Part shown: positions 1 through 11,180 of the stretch, in pieces | Layout: each line of letters begins with the position of its first letter | Position numbering within the stretch: the stretch's first letter is position 1 | Origin: Trema orientale | Taxonomy: Eukaryota > Streptophyta > Magnoliopsida > Rosales > Cannabaceae | Assembly: GCA_002914845.1 (NCBI GenBank) | Contig: JXTC01000034.1 | Span: 888,955-952,954 of the forward strand | Direction: 5' to 3' | Length of the DNA stretch: 64,000 bases | Program-made: the position numbers and the translations under genes | Notes under the pieces: generated by a model | The model's database searches: none | What the model was told of the DNA's origin: nothing | What the model saw: only the letters and a program-made list of their open reading frames with translations

Positions 1-1142
1 ATTGACTTGCTATAATTGAGACATTTTTTGACCAAAAAATTTGTAAGGATGAAAATACAAATGAAAATACATTTGAAGGTTTAAATAAATAGTCTAATGC
101 TAAATTTCATGACCCCTTCCTCCTCTTTGATAATGAAAATACAAAGGTTAAAAACGAATAATATATTGCTTAATAATCAATGAAAGAGGAAAGAGGAAAG
201 GCAACAAGGGAAGTGAACTCTATATTTTATGAAGTCAATGTCGGCTTTCAAGTATTTGCTTTTACTTTTTTTTCGCATTTTTTTTTTTTTAAATGAGGAC
301 GTCAATTTGTTTTTTTCCTTTTTGTTTTTGTAATTGAGGACATCAAAAAGGGAATTGAGGAACCAAAGATTAGTGTTTGATTATTGGGTTTTAATTTTTA
401 ATTTTTTATTGGCTGAGATTACTGGTTAGTTCTTCACTATCCATTATTTCACAAACTACTCCATCTACTCAGTTTCATGATTCTTGCTTTCATTAATTAT
501 ATTAAAATAAATAATAAAGAGAAAGACAAGGGAACTAACAAATAGAAAATAATAAAACTAATACAGAAGAATATAGAAATTCAAATCAATCCAAGTCCTA
601 TAAATTTTCAAATTTCTTTTTATCTTCTGAAGGAATTATTATTATTATTATTATTGCTTTTATATTTAAAACTTTTAAAAAGACTTTAAACTTAGATGAT
701 TTACCCCATTCTTACATCATTTTTATATACAAAAGATAGGACATTTGAACCATAAACTTCAATATTAGATATGAATATTTTTAATTGTTAGATTAAATCA
801 ACAACCGCATTTCCTTTTTTTTTTTTTTTTTAATTTTAGGTTAATCAACGACCACGTTGAACTTATTCTTTTTCTTACAAAAACTACATCAAATTATTAA
901 GCTATCCATTATGTTAATTTATCTATATTAATTCTTTAAGACGACATTTTCACCCATTCTAAGGTATGTCAAAGAGGAAAAACAAAAGGAGAAAATAGAG
1001 AAGAAAACAATAATAGAAGAAAACTAAAAACCCAAACCAATAATACAAAGGGTAACATAGGAATATAGGATATGGAAAGTATGTTGTAAGGTCATGTTGG
1101 TCTTTTTAAATAACACTGTACTAAGGCGTATCTTACTTGTAC
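1..1142. other. AT-rich upstream region without a gene
   Basis: No coding signal is visible. The stretch holds poly(A)/poly(T) runs (for example near 281-292 and 818-830) and a short ATT trinucleotide run near 637-655. The last few hundred bases are presumably the promoter of the GRDP gene that follows, but I recognise no specific regulatory site other than its TATA box. Confidence 0.6.
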
Positions 1143-1150
1143 TATAAATA
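1143..1150 (+). promoter_or_regulatory. TATA box of the GRDP gene
   Basis: TATAAATA lies about 200 bases before the ATG at 1350. This would place transcription start near 1175 and give a leader of roughly 175 bases. The match is to the plant consensus and the position is sensible; the start site itself is inferred. Confidence 0.6.
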
Positions 1151-1349
1151 GCTAATCAAAAATTCCGAACTTTGCAAGAAACTCAGAAAACACAAGGAAA
1201 GGAAAGGTTGAAGCTTAAAAGCTCAATTGTTTGACTTTTCAATATTGATTTGTCATTTTAAGTTTCAAACCCAAAAAAGATTTAAGGCTTGATTCACGTC
1301 TGATTAGTCTTGTGTTTCATGGTGTCATTAGAATCCAGAGCTGGTTGCT

Positions 1350-4300
1350 ATGGCGTTGGAACAGGAGCTTGAGTGGATCGAAGCACAAAAGATAGGAATA
1401 AGCCTTGATCTTGTGGCTGCAGCCAAACGCCAGCTTCAGTTTCTCGCTGCTGTTGATCGAAATCGCTTCCTCTATGACGGTCCTATTCTGAACAGAGCTA
1501 TATATAGGTAACCATTCTTCACATATCTACGTGCGTATGTATATATTTATGTTTATTGTTGGCTATGAAATTGAAGTGTTCGATTAAATGAATCATAGAA
1601 CAAAAATTTGGGTGTTCGTGGAAAACCTAGTAGTGGGTATGATCTAATTTGTTTTGAAAATGAAAACCAAAAATGGGTTTGGCAACATAATCTTAGAAAG
1701 GCAGCTTAGTAACGTTGACCCTTCTGGTTGAATGTGGTTATCATATATGAGAAATGAAGTTTGTATGCGTTACTTCAAACTAAATTTTGTATAACATGTA
1801 TGCTTAGTGCTTAATTCATTTCATTTTATGGGTTATGGTAGGTAGCTTGGCTTTATATTTTCCGGGAAATGATTATGTGGGTGATTTTATTTTTTTATTG
1901 TAATTATTATTGAAGTTTGCCCATCTGGGGAAGAGGGTTGAATATTGTTTACGTTTTGAGTTATGGCTTATGAGAAGGATAAATTCAGGTACAATGCTTG
2001 TTGGCTTCCCTTGTTGGTGAAACAGTCTGAGACACCGGTTTCTGAAGGACCTTTGGTTGTTCCTCTTGATTGTGAATGGATATGGCATTGTCACAGGCTC
2101 AATCCTGTAGGCTTTCTGGATCTTCAACTGTGATTAACTTTGTCGAATTGAATTGAAATTGCTAATATTTTGAGTGTTTGGTTTTGTTATTCAGGTACAG
2201 TACAAGTCCGACTGTGAGGAACTCTACGGAAGGATACTTGACAACTGTAATGTAGTATCCTCTCTAGAGAAAATTTGTCAGAGGGAAACTGAAGAAATCT
2301 GGAAAAGTCTTTATCCTGAAGAGCCTTACATCTTAGACTTGAACAGGGCATTGTCGGAGGATATCTCTGAAAGAGTTTATGCTATTGAAAAATGCACCAA
2401 ATATGATTTGGTTTCAGCTGTTAAAAGACAGAATCCTTTCTTTTACCAGGTAATGAAGAGCATTTCAAAATTATTATCATCCTGAGATCTCTTTTTAGAA
2501 GCTATTTTGAGTAGTGGTTTTCTTGGTGTTTTGAGGACTCTATTTACATAAGCAATGCCCTGACCTGTCGATTATGAATTTTGAGTTATTTTAATTAATT
2601 TTAGTAATATTCTCTTCTGGACAGGTGTCTAGATCCCATATGAACAATGATCTCTTTCTTAAAGGAGCTCTAGCTAGATACAAGGGGTTTTTGCATCTGA
2701 TAAGGAGAAACAGGGAGAAGTCTCTGAAGCGTTTTTGTGTTCCAACGTATGATATTGACCTTATCTGGCATTCTCATCAATTGCATCCTTTATCTTACTG
2801 TAAAGACCTGAACGAATTACTTGGAAAGGTATTGGAGCACGATGACACAGACTCTGACAGAACTAAAGGAATGAAGCTCGATGTCGGGTTTTCTGGCACT
2901 ACCAAACAGTGGGAAGAGACATTTGGTACAAGGTATTGGAGGGCAGGGGCAATGTATAAAGGCAGTGCTCCAACTCCTGTTACAAACACACCTTTCTTAT
3001 CGAACATGATCAAAAGGGAGATAGTTGCATTAAATGAATACAAGGAAATAATTCAGCTTCCGGAGGTGAAATCTGTGGAGGTAGGCTTTATTTACCGTTA
3101 TTATTTTCTTTATCATAGTTCTCAATTACAAGAGAATATGGTAGAATGGCTCAGATGTCTTAATTTAGAGCATCGCCCACTCCCTTTGGCAGCATCTACT
3201 AATTCTTAGAGCTTAAGCTTAGCTTATGGGTAGTATGTTCCATTGTTACTCATGTCTGTTCATCCCCGAAGTCAGCTTCATTTTGAGTCATAAAGGACTT
3301 AGAGCTGTATCATGCCCAAGTAGAATGTCCTTAGTAATTTATATATTGGCATAGGTTTCACAGCTACATTGGTCTAAATAATTTATTTTGAATTCTGAAC
3401 ATGTTTTTGAAACAACTGAATTGAGCTTCTGAGCCAATTTTAGGAAGGAAAGCGTTCTAAGATTTTTCTTTATTTTCCTTTCTCCTTTCAGGTGGTTCTG
3501 GAGTTTGTGGAAGTTAAAAACTTACCAGAGGGGCGGAAAGGAAGTCTCTTTGTCGCATTTAGTAAAACACAACCTGATATTTTATTTGATGCCAAGCGAA
3601 GACTGACTATTTTGTCAGAATCCAAAGAGAAGCAGGTTGCTTCTTTCCAGTGTGAACCTACTGGAGAGCTACTCTTTGAACTCATATACCTTTCTCCCTC
3701 CAACCTCACATTAACAAGGCCATTGAAGACATTGGGTACTACTTCACTCTCCCTTGAGGACCTTTTGGCCCCAGATTCTAATCTATCTGTGGAAAAGTGG
3801 TTGGACTTGGTGCCAAGTTCTGGAAATGTGAGCTCAAAACCAATTAGCCTACGAGTTGCTGTCTCAGTTACTCTTCCAGCACCAGCAGAACACATTCTTC
3901 AAATGGTTCATTCTCGAAAGTTGTTAAAAAATTCTTGCTTATTCCCCCGTACTGGAAAGACTAAAGATGCCAAGAGCAGAACCCATGTCATAGATGAAAC
4001 TGGCACTAAACTAATCAGCCTCCAAATTAGGTAAACTTGCATCCACATTCCAAGTAGAGCTTACATTAAAGGAGATATAATGGTCCGTATTTGGTTTTGT
4101 TAGTATATTCATTCATACCGGTCATGGTTATAACTACTGAACTACATATTTGTAGGGGATGCACAAAGTTAAGTTTCATGAGTTCGTTTTTTCCAATCTG
4201 CTTAGGGATGTTAAGTTCTCGCAGCATATTCCATGCCTAGCACATTTGTGTTAAGTTTGCGGTATATCATGACATTACTAAAGTACTATTAGAACTTTGA

Positions 4301-6406
4301 TTACTCGGAAATCTTATGTTGCATTATACATTTAAAACAGAAATCATTTTACGTTGAATGCTGGATGGATATTCTATCAGCAGCTTATTATTGGATGCAA
4401 TCGTGAATAGTTGCTTTAACATTCATTTTATCCCACATTATTAGTTCATCAATGTCTTTGACTGACAAGCTACATTTATATTTGTATGCACCGATTGCAT
4501 AATCTTCCTATGAGATTTCCCTACAAGTATCTAGCTTCCGAGTTTGTTCAAGTATATCTAGCCAGCATTTGATCTCAACTTTGTTATAGATTAGTTTCAA
4601 ATAGAATGAAGACAATGTGGAAATGATAATTACTTGGAGAAGGACCTTGGTGGTGCATTATTAGTGCAAAGGTTGAATATGTGACTAATCTTTTAGATCT
4701 GTTCGAGACTTTGATGACCCTGAGATCAACAAGTTTGTACATTATACTTAGTTCTGTTGAGATTTCTACTTATGAATGACAAGAATATATTTGCAATAAT
4801 GTATGCTTCTCTCATATTATATTCGTCGTGTTTTATGATGTATCCTGAAGCTCCCACTTATTATGTATGATTGCTTGCGTTCCATCTTTAGGAATCCTGA
4901 AAAGGCAAAGGTGAGGGAAAACTGCTGTCCTCTGAAGGAGGTAATTGGAATGACTTCTAGCGAAACACGTACTCTTGCAGAATTTGTGGGGACTGGATGG
5001 TCTTTGATGAATTCTCAGTGGTCTCTTCACCCTTGTAAGAACTCCAGTGGAGATAGCCAGATTTTTGAGCTTGTGGGTAACAAAATGGTAGGAAACTATA
5101 CAAAGTCCACTTGCCTTCTGATTGTCCTTAAAGTCAATACTAATTCATAGAATGGCTTCTCTACCGTTTAAAACATCTTCTGTTGTTTCCAGTCAAATCT
5201 TTGTTTATTTTATAGGTGGTGGAGAGAAGGAAACAAATCTCATGTTTATTTACTTGAAAGTGGCACACACCAGCACATTCATGCTTGATCACGTAGTATT
5301 TATTGAAAATCTTTTAGTAGTTTTTCAAATGTGTTTATAGATGGTCTTGTGATAGTTTTGCTGGAAGAAGATGCATAACTTTCCAGCAACCCAAAAGAAA
5401 AAAAAAATGATTCTTTGTAAAATTGAGTAGATCTTTGTTGAAAAATTTATCTTCCTGGTTCAGGTGAAATTTTATCCCGGTAGAAAGCTGGACTATGAAC
5501 CTAAACATTGTGAGAAACATAAAAATGAACAAGACTTCATGACCGCAGTTGAGTACTCTGCTGAAGATCCTTACGGCAGAGCAGTGGCACTGCTCAACTT
5601 AAAATCTGGATTTGTTAAGGTACAGTTCTTGAGTCTCATTTTTCCAACTAGATGTATCACATGTTCTAATTACGGCTCTTATTAAAATCTGGATTTGTTA
5701 AGGACAGTACTTGAGCCTTATTTTACAACCAGACGTAGTACATGTTCTAATTATAATTTTTATTCTTTTTGGAAAAAACGAATAGGTGAAGGAACAATGG
5801 ATGCTAATCCCTAGTATCATATCGTTTTCAATATTTGCGGACACGGTAAAGGAGCATTATGATGGCTTTGCTGTTAATGCTAAAAGTTCAGACGAGATAA
5901 AAACCGTAGCTCAAAATATCAATGAGACCAACAAGGATGCCAACAGAACCAACTTGATCTCTTCTGCAACAAGTGAAACTAAGTTTAACATGGATGTGAC
6001 CAAAGGAGACGCATTGGTGCAAGGAAAAGTTGTGTTTTCCAATGAAGGCAGTGGGGGCGGATGCGGCAGCGGATGTGGTAGTGGTTGTGGAAACATGGTG
6101 AGGAGTGGTGGCTGTGGAGGATGTGGTGGTGGTGGTTGTGGAAACATGGTGGTCAGTGGTGGCTGTGGTGGATGTGGTGCTGGTGGTTGTGGAAACATGG
6201 TGGTGAGTGGTGGCTGTGGAGGTTGTGGTGCCGGCGGATGTGGAAATTTGATAAGTAGTGGTGGTTGTGGAGGGTGTGGTTCTAGCGGTTGTGGTGGCTG
6301 CGGTGGTGGTTGTGGTGCTAAATTTGCACACTCTGATAACTCATGTGCTGATGCTTACTCGAAGGAAACACCAGCCGTCCAAGTCAACGAGGCAGTAGCA
6401 GCTTGA
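1350..6406 (+). CDS. Glycine-rich domain-containing protein (GRDP, DUF1399), 8 exons, ~832 aa
   Basis: Exons by GT-AG reading: 1350-1507, 1989-2106, 2195-2449, 2625-3080, 3492-4030, 4892-5087, 5464-5619, 5786-6406 (stop TGA at 6404). All joins keep frame, giving 832 residues, close to Arabidopsis GRDP1/GRDP2. The N-terminal half is DUF1399. It contains two related motifs, WIWHCHRLNP (about residues 83-92) and LIWHSHQLHP (about 223-232), which look like internal repeats of the domain. Residues about 330-510 form a beta-rich middle region. The C-terminus (about 715-805) is a Cys/Gly-rich repeat tail. In Arabidopsis, GRDP proteins are linked to osmotic stress and ABA responses, and GRDP2 to growth and auxin; a putative RNA-binding motif has been proposed in the family. 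The start is the first ATG after the TATA box and begins MALEQELEWI, typical of the family. No premature stop or frameshift is seen. Whether it is the GRDP1 or GRDP2 ortholog is not decided here. Confidence 0.92.
5599..5763 (+). repeat. Tandem duplication spanning an exon-intron junction of GRDP
   Basis: About 83 bases beginning with the last 21 bases of exon 7 and running into intron 7 are repeated immediately downstream (second copy from about 5682). The copies agree over most of their length. In the second copy the splice donor reads AAGGACAG where the first has AAGGTACAG, so the GT dinucleotide is lost. Confidence 0.85.
6089..6300 (+). repeat. 51-bp coding minisatellite (Cys/Gly tail of GRDP)
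   Basis: The phrase GGAAACATGG recurs at 6089, 6140 and 6191, and a diverged version sits at 6242, so the unit is 51 bases or 17 codons. Each unit encodes a variant of SGGCGGCGAGGCGNMVV. The period keeps the reading frame, so copy number can change without breaking the protein. Confidence 0.9.
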
Positions 6407-6442
6407 TGCTCTCGGATCATCATTGACGAAGGAAAAGAATGC

Positions 6443-6448
6443 AATAAA
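6443..6448 (+). promoter_or_regulatory. Likely polyadenylation signal of GRDP
   Basis: AATAAA occurs 37 bases after the stop codon, with a second AATAATAAAG-like stretch just downstream. The position suits a short 3' UTR. Confidence 0.45.
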
Positions 6449-6469
6449 TCTTAATAATAAAGGTTTTAA

Positions 6470-7841
6470 GTGACACACTTCCCTAGTTCCCTGAGTTGTG
6501 TCATCTTGTTAATAGGGTGTATATGGTGTGTATTTTAGCTATCAAATATTGCCTTGAGAAATCTCTCTTTTCGTTTGCACGTATCTGTTTCTGCAATATT
6601 GAACTCTTTACTAATGCAAATGTTTAAAAATAAGATTACTGGATTCTAGTCTGTCATTTGGGTATTAACTTTTCCAGTTCTAAACAATGTAAATCTCTGG
6701 ACCAAGAACTGAGATGTTTGCATACGTTGTGATGCAAGAGTACAGAATTCTTGTTCATCTAGTTTATGTTCAAACTAAGATCAACATTCTCCCAAATGAA
6801 TATAATAACAGAGAAGAATTCGGAAGTACGTGTGTTCATGTTCATGTTGAACTTGTGTCGTTTGATGGGAAATGTGACCATTCATGCGTCTCATCCCGTG
6901 CTTTACGACATGGCTGAGATTGCCAATTAGGAGACGGACTCCAAAGGCAACAAAGTTTCGATGGTTTGATAGCAAGCCATTAACAGTCTCTCAGTTTCTC
7001 ACCTTCTTTTGTTTCTCGCTCATTTTAGAGGTTCGAAAAATAGTCCTAGCCTTAAGCAAGTGATTCGTGAAGCTTGGGGTTAGTGCACTCGGAGACTCAG
7101 ACTCTCTTCTTTCGTTGGTGTTGTCTAATAAATGTGGTTTGTTAAGCTGGAAGCTGAAGAGAAAAGCTGTAGATATCACTAACTCAAGCTAGAGTGCTGT
7201 GCAGGAACTTGATAGAGTGGCTTGCAAGTAAAAAGCTCACTGTTGAGTCGATAATGGAATATCTAGTCTTTATGAAAGATGAGAAACATAGCTTACAAAA
7301 GTAAAATGATATCGAAATTTGACTTTAATTGATTTTAAAACAATTGAAATTATCTTATTCTACTAGATATATTAACTTTTAATGTCAGATTTTGCTCCTC
7401 AATCCAAGTAACTGCGTAAAGCTTCAGTCGTGATAGTTTTTGGATGGCCCAAATTTTAGCATTTTAGATAGAAAATGTCTAATTTCGGTCCTCATGCATA
7501 TGGATGAAGGATAGTAGTACTCCTCGTTAAGGCATTGCATACTCATTTTAGTTTGAAGGGTTTCAATTGTCCTATTCAAGGAGTCAAAATCTGTAGACAT
7601 ACTAATTGACCAAGCTATGAAAAGGACTTTAGTCATCCAATAGTGGGTTAAATACACCAAAATGGCGTGTTATAAAAGGTAATCTCTCTTCCAGGAATGG
7701 GATGACGCTTGGGCCATTTGGTATAGGGTAATCAAATTTTTCATATTAATGGGGATGCGGAGGAGAGTGATGTAATTGTCAGATATGCTAAATAACTGTG
7801 TTTAGTTATTTGTATATAATTACTGAGTATATTAGAAATAT
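6470..7841. other. Intergenic DNA, no gene seen
   Basis: Only short, unconvincing reading frames on both strands. No transposon ends or protein similarity are recognised. The first part may belong to the GRDP 3' UTR. Confidence 0.5.
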
Positions 7842-8852
7842 AGTGGCGTTTGTTTGCTAAATAAAAATAGAAAATAAATAGGAATGGAATGAGAGTAGGA
7901 ATAGAATGGAAAAGAAAATCGATTGAGTTGTTTGGTTGATATGTTGGAATCAGTGTCTGAATGGGGATTACTATATTTGATTTATTATGGAATGGAATAG
8001 AATTAACATTATATAGACAAAAATACTCTTACTATTAGAAAATTAGTACAAAAACTGATGCATTTATTTATGTATGTCTTTTTTGCATTAGAAAATTCTT
8101 TTTAAAAAAAAAATAATAATTTTAAAGACAGATACATCATTTCTGTTCTTTTTTATTATAAATTATAGTAAAAATTATATATTTATATGTAATATATGAG
8201 TGTGAAGTGGCACTACCTGGTTAATAATACAGTATAAGAGTGTATTGGATATTCTATAATTCGTTGAGATTTCTTTCTTCGTGGGGTTGTGCTTGAGAGT
8301 ATATAATTTCAGAAAATAATACATTATACCGTATACGGTTTGATGTGTTATTCAGTATTTCAGAAAGTAACACATCAAACCGTATACGGTTTGATGTATT
8401 ATACAGTATTTTAGAAAATAATACATCAAACCATATACAGTTTTATGTGTTATTTTCTGAAATCTTGTACTTCCTTAGGCCATTTACAGTTTGATGTGTT
8501 ATTTTCTGAAATCATATAATAGTATTTTGAGAATTTTATAATTATTTTAAATAAAATTATTTTTTTTTTTGTGAGAAATTAATATTTTTGTATAATTATT
8601 TATACAACATAATTGTACATACTTGATAGAACCCATTTAGGTGAGGGTAATTTAAAGCACTTAGATTGTGGGCTGGAATGGAAAGTTCTTTTAACCCATT
8701 AGTTTAAAAAAGGCTTTTCAACTATGTAGCTGAATTATAATTGCCAATGGAATGAGTTTTACTCTCTTCAAGATCAAATCTCACACTTGAATGGACTTTC
8801 TTTAGGAATAACAATTCTATTCCTAAGCCTATTCACCCTAACTAAACACCAC
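7842..8852. mobile_element. Probable non-autonomous DNA transposon (~1 kb)
   Basis: The left end (GTGGCGTTTGTTTG) and the reverse complement of the right end (GGTGGTGTTTAGTT) are similar. Both ends are followed inward by sequence rich in GGAATGGAAT or its complement, a pattern seen in many plant MITE-type elements. No transposase frame is present. No clean target duplication could be identified, so the superfamily is left open. Confidence 0.45.
8305..8515. repeat. Array of inverted repeats built on ACCGTATACGGT
   Basis: The palindrome ACCGTATACGGT occurs at 8328-8339 and 8379-8390, and degenerate versions lie near 8430 and 8480. Each is flanked by TTTGATGTGTTATT or its complement and by TTTCAGAAAATAA. 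The whole block is a tandem series of nested hairpins inside the presumed transposon. Confidence 0.8.
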
Positions 8853-9315
8853 CTACGTGCATGGTTATGCATAGAAATGTACTGCATTTTTTTTTTTCAT
8901 ATTTTGTCATAAATAAATTAAATAATCATTTTTTAATACTTCATTTAATAAATATACATTTAAAAAAAATTACAAAGTTTAGTTGCTTATAGAGAAATAC
9001 AAATGATTATCATAAAAAAATAATTATAAAATTTATGAAAGAACTTATTAAAATAAAAACAAATACAATATTTTATCAAAATAAAAAATATAAAAAAAAA
9101 AACAAATACAATATAATTGAAGGAGAAGGAACTTTGTCATTACTAGTATAGTATTTACGCTGAAGGCAACTTCTGTGAAGGCAAAAAAGATAATGAACAT
9201 GCTTTAGATTGGATGAGAAAAGATAAAGGAGAAGGAACCTTTCACTGTATTAAAATAAAAAATAATAATTGATAAAATATTACTAAATTTAATAATCATT
9301 TTAGCTGAATCAAGG
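8853..9315. other. AT-rich intergenic DNA
   Basis: Mostly A/T homopolymer-rich sequence with simple repeats of AAATAAAA type. No gene or element end is recognised. Confidence 0.5.
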
Positions 9316-9691
9316 GGAAATTTGGTTCGCCTATTTGAATGTGTGTATTTGAATGGAAATTGTGGAATGTGTTATAATTAGAATGTGAGACATTTGAATA
9401 GAAAAAATAGTGGAATGTGTTGTAATTAGAATGAGAGTATTAGAATGAACCATTCAAAAACACTTCTCCTCTTCCATTCTCATTCAAGACACAAAAAAAC
9501 CATTCCAATGGTTAACTTTTTGGATGGACTATTTGAATGGAAAAACTGAATTGTTGAAACAAACACACATTCTAAAAGATCATTTGAATGGAAAAACTGA
9601 ATTGTTAAAACAAACACACATTCAAATGGATTTTCCATTACACATTCAAATGGATTTTCCATTCCAATGGAATGGAATGGTTGAAACAAAC
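9316..9691. repeat. MITE-like block of GAATGGAA repeats
   Basis: Two tandem structures are visible. One is an imperfect ~68-base repeat (about 9348-9440). The other is a 51-base repeat, with copies of ATTTGAATGGAAAAACTGAA at 9531 and 9582. The block is rich in TTTGAATGG / CCATTCAAA inverted pairs. It resembles the short terminal and internal repeats of plant MITEs, but its ends are not sharply defined. Confidence 0.5.
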
Positions 9692-10618
9692 GGGATATAT
9701 TCTGAAGTAATATTTACATTTTGCTCTTTGGAAAGCATAAATACCATTTCTCAACCAAAAAGGCATAATCTCACAATATGCAGGATAAAGGGAAAAAGAA
9801 ATAAAATGCAGCGATTAAAGCTTAGTCCTCTAATTCAAAACCAGACTCCTAAACCCCATAATCTGTAAGCCCAAGCTTCAAATCCAAAGGAATCTTACTC
9901 AAACTTACTTTAATCAAAAGAAATATCAAAGAAATTAGAGGGAAAAGGCAAAGCAAAATAGATGAAAGTTGGGGGCGATTTGTGAAGAAAACGAACAGCT
10001 CCGGTGACGATCGACGGTGATGACCAACAAAGATGACCATTGGCGACGACTAGCGGCAGCAGAGAGAACTTGAGCCTGGGACTGATACCTTTTGTTTTGT
10101 CTGTGTATTTGTGTTTTTTTTTTTTTTTTTCTCGTTTGAGGGTGGGGTTTAAATGGAGGGTGATGTAAAATTCATCTGTTTTAATGACTTTTATTTCACC
10201 CCTTAATAAGGGAATGTGATTTCTATGGACATCGATTCACTGTGGTTAAAAAATTACCAAATACGAAAATATATCAAGATACTAATTCTCACCCAAAGAT
10301 TGCATTATCCTTACCCTGCTCATCTATTATTAGGCCACTAATCTGCCTTAAATAAGATTTTACTGCTTTCAATTCGTCAGACCTCACTAAAGTGGCGAGG
10401 TTGACCATATAAAATCTCTTAAATGAGATATTTATCTTAGATTAGTCAAAATATGCAAGTCAAACAATGGAATAAGGTAAGTTACTCGATTACAAATAAA
10501 TATTATGAGAGCATAATTACAAAGAATCTAACAAAGGTAAAGTTCCATTTCCGGAAAAAAAAATTAAAAAAATAAAAAAACAAATGTAAAGTTATAATTC
10601 TCTTGACTTATAAATACA
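9692..10618. other. Intergenic DNA, no gene seen
   Basis: A moderately GC-rich patch near 9960-10080 contains GAC/GGC-type triplets but no sustained reading frame with protein similarity. A poly(T) tract follows at about 10117-10130. Confidence 0.4.
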
Positions 10619-11180
10619 CTAGACGTTATACCGCGCTTTGTGCGATATGGTATTAATATTGCATGTATTAGGCTTAATTTATAGTTAGGTTCAATGTATT
10701 ACAATATTAAAGAATGTATTTGTCTCTATATTTATTTTGATGAGATGAATATTATATAACTTTTTGTTCAATGAACTAAATTTAATATAAGGTAAAATTA
10801 ATATTAAATTAAATATAATATTATATAAAACATTAAACAATGTATTTATTTTTACATTTATTTTGATGCAACGAATGTATCACAGGTATTAGTTAAACAA
10901 TGTATTTATTTTTACATTTATTTTGACACAACGAATGTGTCACAGCTATTTGTTCGATGAACTAAATTTAATATAAAGTATCATTAATATTAAACTAAAT
11001 ATAATATTATATAATACAAATATATATTTCAACCAATTATAGTAAAGAAAAATAATAATAAGACCAATCATATCATGAAAAAATTAGGATTTTTCTAAAA
11101 ATTTTAAAAATAGAATGGTGATCAAAGAAACTATCAGAATTTTTACATTCTCTCTGTTCCAGGCTTAATATATATATAGA
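10619..11180 (-). mobile_element. Non-autonomous Helitron, ~562 bp
   Basis: Read on the minus strand, the element begins TCTATATATATATTAAGCC at 11180. It ends with a GC-rich hairpin (the CGCACAAAGCGCG region near 10630-10645) followed by about ten bases and CTAG at 10622-10619. The flanking bases are A before TC and T after CTAG, the expected A^T target. Helitrons start with TC, end with CTRR just after a hairpin, and make no target duplication, all consistent here. There is no Rep/helicase frame, so it would depend on another element. The 5' end lies in an AT microsatellite, so a start a few bases away is possible. Confidence 0.65.
10833..10952. repeat. 60-bp tandem duplication inside the Helitron
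   Basis: TTAAACAATGTATTTATTTT starts at 10833 and again at 10893. A longer, more diverged duplication (GAACTAAATTTAATATAA near 10773 and 10956) frames it, so the interior grew by repeated duplication. Confidence 0.85.

Noticed and set aside
5888-6331. Thr-rich and Pro-rich minus-strand frames under the GRDP tail
   Set aside because: They are antisense translations of the Cys/Gly minisatellite.
8305-8515. CRISPR-like array
   Set aside because: The repeats are palindromic and contiguous, with no unique spacers, in plant nuclear DNA.
9849-10040. Hydrophobic 63-codon minus-strand frame
   Set aside because: No similarity, no promoter signal, and probably repeat-derived sequence.
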